Below, piece by piece: positions 48,354-56,375 of a DNA stretch of 64,000 bases (within the stretch, counting starts at the first letter, position 1; each line of letters starts with the position of its first letter). Origin of the DNA: Parabacteroides distasonis. Its GTDB lineage: Bacteria > Bacteroidota > Bacteroidia > Bacteroidales > Tannerellaceae. The stretch lies in contig NZ_SRYM01000002.1 of the NCBI RefSeq assembly GCF_004793765.1, positions 1 through 64,000 on the forward strand, in the 5' to 3' direction. The position numbers and the translations under genes were made by a program. The notes under the pieces were generated by a model. The model was not told where the DNA came from. It worked only from the letters and a program-made list of their open reading frames with translations, and did not search any database.

Positions 48354-48635
48354 CCACCTTTCTAATAATACACGGGAATAAAATGGCATCAGACAACAAA
48401 ATAATCGAATTGATCAAACAAGGAGATATAGCCGCCTTTAATACCCTGTTCAAGTCTGTTTATCTCCAACTTTATATACATTGCCGGAAATTTATCCCCG
48501 ACCCGGAAGATGCAAAAGACATCTTACAAAACGTCTTCCTCCGCTTCTGGGAAAAGCGTGAGAACATTGATATTCACACGTCTTTAAACGCTTATTTATA
48601 CAGGGCTATACAGAACGAATGCCTCAATTACCTTC

Positions 48636-48649
48636 GTTCTACCGGAACT
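48636..48649 (+). repeat. Left inversion site
   Basis: GTTCTACCGGAACT, the left copy of the 14-bp inverted repeat, inside the sigma gene. It is itself a dyad, GTTC-TACCG-GAAC, as expected for a recombinase binding site with a 5-bp centre. Confidence 0.85.
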
Positions 48650-48667
48650 CCCTACTTGATTAGCCAT
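48650..48667 (-). other. Stranded start codon and first six codons of susC
   Basis: On minus, 48667-48650 reads ATG GCT AAT CAA GTA GGG and runs straight into the site. After inversion it continues in frame into the susC frame at 50028. An A/T-rich leader lies upstream. Confidence 0.82.
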
Positions 48668-48789
48668 AATTAATAAATTTAAGATTAATAATAAGATCTA
48701 ACAATGTTACGTTTTTATCCGTATTACACTAAAAATCATCCATTTCTCATAAGCAAGACTGTTTTTAAGATTAATAATTCAATGATTTA

Positions 48790-49659
48790 TTATTTGATTA
48801 CTATAGTATCTTTCAGTATTTGATAGCGAATGCCCGTATTCGTCTTTATCACATTGAGAATCTCCGATAAATCTTCGTTGTTACGGAAACTACCGCTAAA
48901 CCTTAATTTTTTTATTCCTTGATTTTCATAATGAAATACAACGTTATAGTTCCTTTCCAACAACTTTGTTATATCTTGCAGATACATCATTTCGAAAGAC
49001 AAGAAACCTCCTCTCCATTGAGCAAATAGTTTCTGATCGTAAGGCACTACTTCTATCTTATTTCTACTTTTATCATAAACCGCCACTTGGTTTGGCTCAA
49101 GTAAGACCTCTTGTTTAGTCAACGTAGGTTGTACGGCAACCTTGCCATTGAACAAGGTTGTGGTTAGTCGCGAGTCTTCCATATAAGCGGAAATATTGAA
49201 GGCCGTACCGAGAGCCTTCACATCGATACCACTTGCTTTTACAACAAACGGTAAATCCTTGTTCTTCGCAACTTCAAAATAAGCTTCTCCATCTAAGCAA
49301 ATGTCACGATTGGAATGACCATAATTCTCCGCATATTCTATAGTTGTACAAGAATTGAGCCACACCTTCGTTCCATCCGGTAATTGCAAATAACTTTTCT
49401 CTCCTTTGCTCGTTACTAATTTATAACTGCCGACAGTCGAAGAGTCCTCTTGTCTAGCCAGGTATAACATTGATAATGAAATACCTATACCAAAAATAAC
49501 AGCTGCGGCATACTTCATGTATTGAATGAATTGCCTTCTTGTTTTCATTTTGGGAATAGCTTTTACCTCTATGGATGAAAACAAACGCTCCCATTCCTTA
49601 TTAACCTCTACCTCATCTTTAAGGCATTCCTCGATTATATCTTTTATATATTTCTTCAT
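48790..49659 (-). CDS. FecR-family anti-sigma factor
   Basis: A 289-aa inner-membrane anti-sigma protein: cytoplasmic N-terminus (about 45 residues), one helix (YMKYAAAVIFGIGISLSMLYL), and the periplasmic FecR domain (LVTSKGEKSYLQLPDGTKVW, LDGEAYFEVAKNKDLPFVVK). The C-terminal DUF4974 region (YDQKLFAQWRGGFLSFEMM, ITKLLERNYNVVFHYEN) contacts the receptor's STN domain. It lies within the invertible segment, on the opposite strand from susC/susD, behind the 3' half of the sigma gene. Confidence 0.93.
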   Translation of the reverse strand: MKKYIKDIIEECLKDEVEVNKEWERLFSSIEVKAIPKMKTRRQFIQYMKYAAAVIFGIGISLSMLYLARQEDSSTVGSYKLVTSKGEKSYLQLPDGTKVWLNSCTTIEYAENYGHSNRDICLDGEAYFEVAKNKDLPFVVKASGIDVKALGTAFNISAYMEDSRLTTTLFNGKVAVQPTLTKQEVLLEPNQVAVYDKSRNKIEVVPYDQKLFAQWRGGFLSFEMMYLQDITKLLERNYNVVFHYENQGIKKLRFSGSFRNNEDLSEILNVIKTNTGIRYQILKDTIVIK

Positions 49660-49739
49660 TGTTTTTTCTCGACTCTATATGTATGACACACTAAAGGGAT
49701 GTGTTACTTACAAGATTGATAGTTTTTTGTATTATATTT

Positions 49740-50041
49740 TCAAGAAGCCAAATAATCTTTTAATCTACTTTTTAAAGTCTTAAGGGCTCTATATATCTGC
49801 GTTTCCACCGTACGGACGGAAATATCCAGTTTATCTGCGATCTCTTGGTTCTTGAGTCCATTTATACGACTCAATTTAAATATGGATTTACATTGATCGG
49901 GTAATTCCTCTATCGTATTTTCCGTGATTCGCTCTATCTCAAGGACACTAAGTGTAGAATGAGGATCATTATCCTCCACTTCCTCTCGAAATAACACACC
50001 AGCAGTCTCATATCGAGGGACTTCAATAGTTCCGGTAGAAC
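49740..50041 (-). pseudogene. ECF sigma factor, C-terminal half (inverted fragment)
   Basis: From the site (50041-50028) the minus frame reads IEVPRYETAGVLFREE and continues with ECF region 4: TIEELPDQCKSIFKLSRING, then KNQEIADKLDISVRTVETQI and YRALKTLKSRL, stop at 49740. It has no start codon of its own upstream of the site. It follows on exactly, in phase, from the N-terminal half at 48383-48649. The stop lies 80 nt before fecR, as in intact sigma-fecR operons. Confidence 0.93.
50028..50041 (-). repeat. Right inversion site
   Basis: Plus strand AGTTCCGGTAGAAC, the exact reverse complement of the left site. With one more base it is AGTTC-CGGTA-GAACT, a perfect 5-bp-arm dyad. Confidence 0.85.
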
Positions 50042-53000
50042 TAATTACAGTACCCTGAAAAAATCATTATTTTTAGGTTTGTGCTTAACCTTTTCCCAGC
50101 CGTACACAGCAGCGGCATCAGCACAAATTATATCCTTAAATATCACAAAAGGAACTATCACTGAAGTTTTTAAAGCGATTGAAGACCAAAGTGAATATAA
50201 ATTCTTTTATAATGACAATCAAATCAATCTGAATAAACGGGTTGATGTCAATATCCATGGAGAATCCATAGAACAAGTATTGAACAATGTCTTTAGAGGT
50301 ACGGATATTACGTATAAGATCGTCAAGAATCACGTAGTACTTACCAACAAAACCATGAAAGATACGGAGTTACCATCCATCAACCAAAATCGCAAACGGC
50401 TAACCGGACAAGTAGTAGGACAAGATGGGGAGCCTCTGATCGGAGTAAACGTCGTGGTGAAAGGTACAACGATCGGATCTATGACTGATATGGACGGAAA
50501 CTACATTCTAGAGAATGTTCCCTCCAACGCTACTGTTGAATTCTCGTACATCGGCTATCTCCAACAAAGTATCAACGTAGGCAATAAAAGTAACCTCAAC
50601 GTCACTTTAGCGGAAGACACTCAAAAGTTGGATGAGGTGGTAGTTGTCGGTTATGGTTCGTTCAAGAAAAGAGATTTGACAGGAGCCGTCACCCAAGTAA
50701 AAGGAGATGAAATCGCCAATCTTCCTCTTCGAAGTGCTGCGGATGCCTTACAAGGAAAAGCGGCCGGAGTTACCATTACCTCCAGCTCAGGAAGTCCGGG
50801 TTCCATCGGAAACGTACGTATTCGCGGTGTAGGTACTATCAACAATAATAACCCATTATATGTTGTGGATGGATTGCCTCAAGATGATATAGGCTGGCTA
50901 AACGCACGTGATATTGAAAGCCTAGAAGTACTAAAAGACGCATCCGCACAGGCCATTTATGGAGCTAGAGCGGCAAACGGCGTGATCCTTGTTTCCACCA
51001 AACGCGGGGCTTCAGGTGATAGTTATAGAAGCAACATCGAATTTGACATGAATGTAGGTTTCCAAAGTATCCCTAAACGATATGACGTACTGGATGCTGA
51101 AGGTTTCATGGAGTACAAAAACCGTGCCTATACAGCGGCAGGCAAGACTCTGATTGACGATTTCTCCACACCGGAAAAAAGAGAACAAATACTCTCCTTC
51201 CTTGATAAGAATGGTGGGCGTGAAGGTACAGATTGGTGGGAAGCGACAACCCGCAAACCATCCGAGGCTATCAACCAGAATTACAACCTTGCGTTTTCAG
51301 GTGGTATGAATAAGTTGAGATATCGTACCAGCTTCGGCTATATGAACCAAAAAGGTATTCTGAAAGGTTCTGACTATGAACGCTTATCCGGACGATTAAA
51401 TCTTGATTCGGAGGTCACGAAATGGCTCAATCTGTCAGCAAACATAAATGTAGTTTATGAATCTAGGAGAAACTTAGACGAAAACAACTCCTATTCCGCT
51501 ACTGTATTTAGTACAATCAGTGCCGATCCGATCACACCGATTTATCGTGATAACCTCGTGGATATCCCCGACTTTCTGCAAAATCGTATCATGAGTGGTT
51601 ATGAACCGACTAATCCTTGGTCTCGTTATACCGGGGTTATCTACTCCAATAAGCCGAATACGGTAGCCCAAGTAGATCGGCAAGCTCTCAGCCAATGGCA
51701 CGGGATCGCAACAAAGAGTAATATTTCCGGTGAATTCAAATTATTCCCATTCTTGACCTTCAAGTCTAGTATTGCTCTTGATTTGATCCGGAACCAAAGT
51801 GATTCTTTCAGGCCTAAATACTATTTGGATGGAGATGAGTACTCGACCTATGCAGGAGTAGGACGTTCTGTTGGAAATACGGATTATTGGGTATTTGACA
51901 ATTACCTCACATACAACCAAAAATTCAATAAACATGCCATCACTGCCATGGCCGGAACCTCGGCTGAAAAGAGACGCTACGAAGATATCTATGCCTACAA
52001 GGAGGGTATGGTTAATAATAATCCAAGCCAGCAAATCATCAATGCGGGAACTTTAAACCCGGGAGCGGCCGGATACATCTCAACGACTTCGTTGAATTCC
52101 TACTTCGGTCGTATTTTCTATTCGTTTGACAATCGCTACATGATCACGGCCAATATCCGTTGGGATGGATCGTCTATGTTTGCTACAGGCCATAAATGGG
52201 GTTGCTTCCCATCTGTTTCCGCAGGATGGAACTTCTCGGAAGAAAATTTCCTTAAGGATGTTGATTGGTTATCACAAGGTAAATTGCGTGCCGCATGGGG
52301 TGAGATTGGAAACCAAACAATCTCGGCCGGCGCTTACATGAACACATTTGGCAACGGCAGTTATTACATCTTCGGTAATCCTAACGCTGCCACTTTATAC
52401 GGAGGACGTAACCAAGTAGGTAATCCTGACTTAAAATGGGAAACTACCCGCCAACTAGATTTTGGTTTGGATTTAGCGTTCTTTGATGGATCGTTAAGAG
52501 CCACATTCGATTACTTCGATCGTGAAACAAAAGATATGTTGGTGCAAGTTCCCATCCCAAGCTCATTAGGTTTTCCGAATACACCTTGGATGAACGCAGG
52601 TAGTGTAAGCAATAAAGGTTTTGAAATTTCATTAGGATACGATGGTAAAGCCGGCAAAGACTTCAAATATCACATCAACGGTAATATATCGACCTATCGC
52701 AACAAGGTGAAGAGCCTAGGTAGCGGAGCTAATATACCGGGTAAGGGCGTTCACCTCGGTTATTTCTCTTACACAATGACCGAACCAGATAAACCTATCG
52801 GTTACTTCTATGGATTCAAGACAGATGGAGTATTCCAGACTCAAGATGAGATTGATAATTACAAGAACAATGGGCAGGTTGTCATGCCAGGCGCAAAACC
52901 GGGCGATTTGAAGTTCCAAGACCTAAACAAAGATGGTAAATTGGATGACGAGGATCGTACGATGACAGGAAATCCGCATCCGGACTTCACTTTTGGCCTT

Positions 53001-53480
53001 ACCTTAGGGGCAGAATGGAAGGGATTTGATTTCACAGCCTTCTTCCAAGGTTCCGTAGGCAACGACCTCCTGAACATCTTGAAATATGACATCTATTCAG
53101 GAACCGGTTGGTACAACGCTCCTAAAGACATCTTAACTACTTTCTGGAATGGGCCAGGTAGTACAAACAAGAATTTCGCCATCGACGCAGATAGCCGTAT
53201 GAATCTTGAAATGTCTGATTGGTATGTCGAAAACGGTTCTTATGTACGTTTGAAGAACTTACAGATTGGTTATACCCTCCCGTCTTCGCTAACAAAAAAG
53301 ATCACGCTCAACAATCTTCGCGTTTTTGTAGCGGCACAGAACTTATTTACGATCACCGGTTATTCCGGACTTGATCCCGAAATCGGAGAGATCAACAACA
53401 ATCCGCAATATAAAGGTTGCGACATGGGATTCTATCCACAAGCAAGGACATTTATGTTCGGTATTAGTATGAAACTATAA
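50028..53480 (+). CDS. SusC-like TonB-dependent transducer, start codon displaced by inversion
   Basis: A SusC/RagA outer-membrane importer. It has a signal peptide (KKSLFLGLCLTFSQPYTAAA), STN domain (ISLNITKGTITEVFKAIEDQ), CarboxypepD-reg domain (LTGQVVGQDGEPLIGVNVVV), TonB box region (LDEVVVVGYG), plug and a barrel ending MFGISMKL. The STN domain marks receptors that signal to FecR/ECF pairs. In this orientation the frame upstream of the signal has no ATG; only CTG 50055 or TTG 50079 could start it. The inverted state supplies ATG and six codons, giving 1156 aa. Substrate is a glycan or glycopeptide, unknown. Confidence 0.92.
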   Translation, partial: SSGRTNYSTLKKSLFLGLCLTFSQPYTAAASAQIISLNITKGTITEVFKAIEDQSEYKFFYNDNQINLNKRVDVNIHGESIEQVLNNVFRGTDITYKIVKNHVVLTNKTMKDTELPSINQNRKRLTGQVVGQDGEPLIGVNVVVKGTTIGSMTDMDGNYILENVPSNATVEFSYIGYLQQSINVGNKSNLNVTLAEDTQKLDEVVVVGYGSFKKRDLTGAVTQVKGDEIANLPLRSAADALQGKAAGVTITSSSGSPGSIGNVRIRGVGTINNNNPLYVVDGLPQDDIGWLNARDIESLEVLKDASAQAIYGARAANGVILVSTKRGASGDSYRSNIEFDMNVGFQSIPKRYDVLDAEGFMEYKNRAYTAAGKTLIDDFSTPEKREQILSFLDKNGGREGTDWWEATTRKPSEAINQNYNLAFSGGMNKLRYRTSFGYMNQKGILKGSDYERLSGRLNLDSEVTKWLNLSANINVVYESRRNLDENNSYSATVFSTISADPITPIYRDNLVDIPDFLQNRIMSGYEPTNPWSRYTGVIYSNKPNTVAQVDRQALSQWHGIATKSNISGEFKLFPFLTFKSSIALDLIRNQSDSFRPKYYLDGDEYSTYAGVGRSVGNTDYWVFDNYLTYNQKFNKHAITAMAGTSAEKRRYEDIYAYKEGMVNNNPSQQIINAGTLNPGAAGYISTTSLNSYFGRIFYSFDNRYMITANIRWDGSSMFATGHKWGCFPSVSAGWNFSEENFLKDVDWLSQGKLRAAWGEIGNQTISAGAYMNTFGNGSYYIFGNPNAATLYGGRNQVGNPDLKWETTRQLDFGLDLAFFDGSLRATFDYFDRETKDMLVQVPIPSSLGFPNTPWMNAGSVSNKGFEISLGYDGKAGKDFKYHINGNISTYRNKVKSLGSGANIPGKGVHLGYFSYTMTEPDKPIGYFYGFKTDGVFQTQDEIDNYKNNGQVVMPGAKPGDLKFQDLNKDGKLDDEDRTMTGNPHPDFTFGLTLGAEWKGFDFTAFFQGSVGNDLLNILKYDIYSGTGWYNAPKDILTTFWNGPGSTNKNFAIDADSRMNLEMSDWYVENGSYVRLKNLQIGYTLPSSLTKKITLNNLRVFVAAQNLFTITGYSGLDPEIGEINNNPQYKGCDMGFYPQARTFMFGISMKL

Positions 53481-53498
53481 TTTAAATTCGGATACATT

Positions 53499-55145
53499 AT
53501 GAAATCAATAATAAAAACAGGAAAGATATTCGCTTTTGTTCTAAGCATCAATGCCCTCACAATTAGCTGTAATAGTGATTTCCTAGAAAGACCCACTTTG
53601 GGTAATTTGGATGAAGAGACCTATTTAAGTACCGAAGACGCAGGTTTCAAGTTATTGGTAAACTGTTACCAGCCAATATGGAACCAATGGGATTATCAAA
53701 CCATGAAATTCGATATTGGAGATCAATTGACAGACGATTGCGCCAAAGGAGGTTCCGATGCAGGTGACCGTTCCGCCATCACGGAGATCAGCCGAGGTAA
53801 TCCGATCGCTACCAGTAGCCTGCTTACGCAGCTTTGGGATCATCGTTATAAACAAGCGATCTCTCCTTGTAACGTATTTTTATCACTAATCACTCCAGAG
53901 ACACAATTGATTCAATCCGGAGGAGCTTTAGTAAGTACCGAGGTTAAACAAAGATGGATAGCGGAAGCCCATTTCATGCGTGCATTCTACTATTTCGATC
54001 TGGCTATGATATTCGAGAACATTCCAATCATAAATAAACCATTGAACGCAACCGAGAAAGAAAGCATCACGAAAGCGAACAAGGAAGAGGTCATGCAGTT
54101 TATCCTTTCAGATTTGGCGACAGCCATTGATGAACCAAATCTTCCTAGTGCGAAAAACTTACCTAGCTCGGAAATTGGACGTGTAACAAAGGAAGCCGCA
54201 ATGTCTTTCCGTGCTCGTGTAAACATGTTTTATGGTAATCTAGAAGCCGCAAAGTCTGACTTAAAGGCCGTTATAGAATCGGGATGCTATCAACTCATCG
54301 ACAATTACGAGACCTTATTCAATAGTGCCTCAGAAGGATATATATCCAAAGAATCTGTCTTTATTTCTTTACGTTCTTATATCCCGAACTATACAGGTGG
54401 AAGTGTATGCCCGCAGATGAATGTAGGTCGTGCCGGGACCGGCGGTTGGGGAGGCGAATGCCCAACCAACGATTTGGTAAATGAATATGAGGTAGGTGAT
54501 CCCCGTTTGGTACATACCGTATTATCCTCCGGAGACATATTCACCAAAACGGATGGAACCGAAGAGATCCACGATTATTCAGGATATGATAACTTTACGT
54601 TGCAACATAGCCGCAAGCAATATCCGGATTGGTCAAGACGGCCTATCGGCGATTTGATGAATACAGACTGGACATTCTATCATATCCGTTACGCCGACGT
54701 ATTATTAATGTACGCGGAATGTTTGATTGAGACAAACGACAATAAGCAAAAAGCGGTGGACTTGATCAATGAGGTGCGTCACCGTGCTTTTGTCACCACA
54801 TCCCCCACTGATAGTTATGCCAAATATCGTAAATTCAATGTTACCGAAGACAAAAAAGTGACAGAAGAAATATTTAATACGAAATACAAAGTAAAAGTAT
54901 CGGATGATTTACGAAAAGCCCTCCGCCACGAACGACGTGTCGAACTAGGAGGCGAAGGACTGCGTCTGTATGATTTACTTCGTTGGGGAACTTTTGTCTC
55001 CACGATGCAAGCTTTCGGAAAAACAGCCGAAGGAAAATATTCAAGTGCCGGGACACATGTCACGGACAAGACCTATCCTTACCCCATCCCCCAAAATGAG
55101 ATCGATTACGTAGGAGGAGCGTTAACTCAAAATGACAATTACTAA
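53499..55145 (+). CDS. SusD/RagB-family nutrient-binding lipoprotein
   Basis: A 548-aa surface lipoprotein (lipobox LTISC, Cys near residue 24) that caps the SusC barrel and binds the substrate. It has the N-terminal helical TPR part (LERPTLGNLDEETYLS; WIAEAHFMRAFYYFDLAMIF) and the C-terminal SusD signature (RYADVLLMYAECLIETND, DDLRKALRHERRVELGGEG, YPYPIPQNEID). It starts 18 nt after susC and ends at a terminator; no glycoside hydrolase follows. Confidence 0.94.
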   Translation: MKSIIKTGKIFAFVLSINALTISCNSDFLERPTLGNLDEETYLSTEDAGFKLLVNCYQPIWNQWDYQTMKFDIGDQLTDDCAKGGSDAGDRSAITEISRGNPIATSSLLTQLWDHRYKQAISPCNVFLSLITPETQLIQSGGALVSTEVKQRWIAEAHFMRAFYYFDLAMIFENIPIINKPLNATEKESITKANKEEVMQFILSDLATAIDEPNLPSAKNLPSSEIGRVTKEAAMSFRARVNMFYGNLEAAKSDLKAVIESGCYQLIDNYETLFNSASEGYISKESVFISLRSYIPNYTGGSVCPQMNVGRAGTGGWGGECPTNDLVNEYEVGDPRLVHTVLSSGDIFTKTDGTEEIHDYSGYDNFTLQHSRKQYPDWSRRPIGDLMNTDWTFYHIRYADVLLMYAECLIETNDNKQKAVDLINEVRHRAFVTTSPTDSYAKYRKFNVTEDKKVTEEIFNTKYKVKVSDDLRKALRHERRVELGGEGLRLYDLLRWGTFVSTMQAFGKTAEGKYSSAGTHVTDKTYPYPIPQNEIDYVGGALTQNDNY

Positions 55146-55167
55146 AGAGTAGTATTTCATATTTGTA

Positions 55168-55200
55168 GAAAACCGGGCTTTTTCCAAGTCCGGTTTTTTT
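55168..55200 (+). terminator. Rho-independent terminator after susD
   Basis: AAACCGGGCTT pairs with AAGTCCGGTTT around a short loop, then a T-run. Confidence 0.85.
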
Positions 55201-55251
55201 ATAAAGACTCTTTACTGGTTGGTTTTACGCAAAATATTTCCTAGTTTTGCA

Positions 55252-55259
55252 CAATAATA
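55252..55259 (+). promoter_or_regulatory. -7 element for the DUF4831-POT operon
   Basis: TAGTTTTG, 22 nt before ATG 55282. Confidence 0.55.
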
Positions 55260-55281
55260 TACAGATTAAATAAACTGGGAT

Positions 55282-56349
55282 ATGAAGAATATAATCATTA
55301 TAGCTAGTTTACTCCTTGGGATGCCGCTTATGGCACAAACCAAGGTGGTAAAAAAGAACGCCGTAAAAGCAAATAATTTCGGAATCACCTATTCGTTACC
55401 CAAAACCTCGCTGGTCGTTGATGCCGAAGTGACTAAAATCACCTGTAAAGCCGGGCCTTACTTTCAATATGCCGAGAAGTACCTGGGCGTGAAAGATGCG
55501 GTCACGGAAGATAAGATTTATTTCGATCTTGGGAAAATCAGTCTGATCAACCGGGGATTACCCGATGCGGATAATACCTATATCGTAGAATTCAAGCAAG
55601 GCACGGTCGCCCCTTACGCTTATCTTACCGAAGATGGACTATTATGCTCGATAAACGCAGAATATACACCGGTTGAATCCGAGCTAGATGCCGCAAAGAA
55701 AAATAAAGGCTCCCAACAAAAAGTGACAGACGCTTCCGTTTTCTCAGAGGAATTACTAATGGCAGGCTCCACCGCCAAACAAGCAGAGGTGGCCGCTAAA
55801 CAAATTTACCGTATCCGGGAAAGCCGTTTGAACATCTTGACCGGCGAGGCGGATAATTTACCTCCCGATGGTGAAGCTATGAAGCTAGTGATCCAGCAAT
55901 TGGAGGAGCAAGAAAAAGCATTAACAAACCTATTCACCGGAATCTTGACCAAAGAAACCGATCATTATGAGGTAAGTATCATCCCCCACGATAACCTAGA
56001 CAAAGAAGTATTGTTCCGTTTCTCCAAGCAACTAGGCATCGTAGACGCTGACGATTTGGGCGGTACCCCTGTCTATATGAACTTGAAAGCGACAGAAAGG
56101 GCTCCGATCCTAGATGCCAAGGAAGCCGAGAAGAAAGACAAATCATTGAAAGGAATTGTCTACAATGTTCCAGGTAAAGCCAGCATAGAAATACTAATGG
56201 ACAAAAAAACACTCTACAAAGGAGAGGCCCAAATCACTCAATTCGGAACACGGGAAGGACTAGCTCCTGTTATGTTTGAAGATAAGAAAGCCCCCGTCAA
56301 GGTTCTTTTCTATCCGGAAACCGGCGCCATAAAGCAAATTATTCAATAA
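55282..56349 (+). CDS. DUF4831 family periplasmic protein
   Basis: A 355-aa protein of a Bacteroidales family without known function. It has a signal peptide (IIIIASLLLGMPLMAQT) and a beta-rich body (GITYSLPKTSLVVDAEVTK; DEEL-type segments; YFQYAEKYLGVKD). The call rests on resemblance to the family's TYSLPKT and PY-FQYAEKYLG motifs. It is 26 nt upstream of the peptide transporter and probably co-transcribed with it. Confidence 0.8.
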   Translation: MKNIIIIASLLLGMPLMAQTKVVKKNAVKANNFGITYSLPKTSLVVDAEVTKITCKAGPYFQYAEKYLGVKDAVTEDKIYFDLGKISLINRGLPDADNTYIVEFKQGTVAPYAYLTEDGLLCSINAEYTPVESELDAAKKNKGSQQKVTDASVFSEELLMAGSTAKQAEVAAKQIYRIRESRLNILTGEADNLPPDGEAMKLVIQQLEEQEKALTNLFTGILTKETDHYEVSIIPHDNLDKEVLFRFSKQLGIVDADDLGGTPVYMNLKATERAPILDAKEAEKKDKSLKGIVYNVPGKASIEILMDKKTLYKGEAQITQFGTREGLAPVMFEDKKAPVKVLFYPETGAIKQIIQ

Positions 56350-56375
56350 GTATAAACTAATATTATCTAAAACAC

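Larger units (their letters stand above)
48383..48673 (+). pseudogene. ECF sigma factor, N-terminal half (disrupted by inversion)
   Basis: Codons 1-89 (to 48649) are the start of an ECF sigma-70: region 1.2/2 with LIKQGDIAAFNTLFKSVY, DPEDAKDILQNVFLRFWEKR and SLNAYLYRAIQNECLNYLRS. After the GTTCTACCGGAACT site the frame reads seven unrelated codons and stops. Region 4 is missing from this strand and is found inverted at 49740-50027. Joined at the site the protein is 184 aa and in frame. As it stands the fragment should bind core polymerase at best, but not a -35 element. Confidence 0.93.
48636..50041. mobile_element. Invertible DNA segment carrying fecR
   Basis: A 1406-bp segment bounded by inverted 14-bp repeats. 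It carries fecR, the 3' half of the sigma gene and the 5' end of susC, all on the opposite strand from their partners outside. Flipping it restores two reading frames at once and the canonical sigma-fecR-susC-susD order. No recombinase gene is in the window, so an invertase would act in trans. Confidence 0.88.

Noticed and set aside
48383-50041. Two unrelated gene fragments (sigma N-half and region-4 gene) as independent pseudogenes
   Set aside because: They join exactly in frame at an inverted 14-mer and the same flip restores the susC start, which chance decay would not give.
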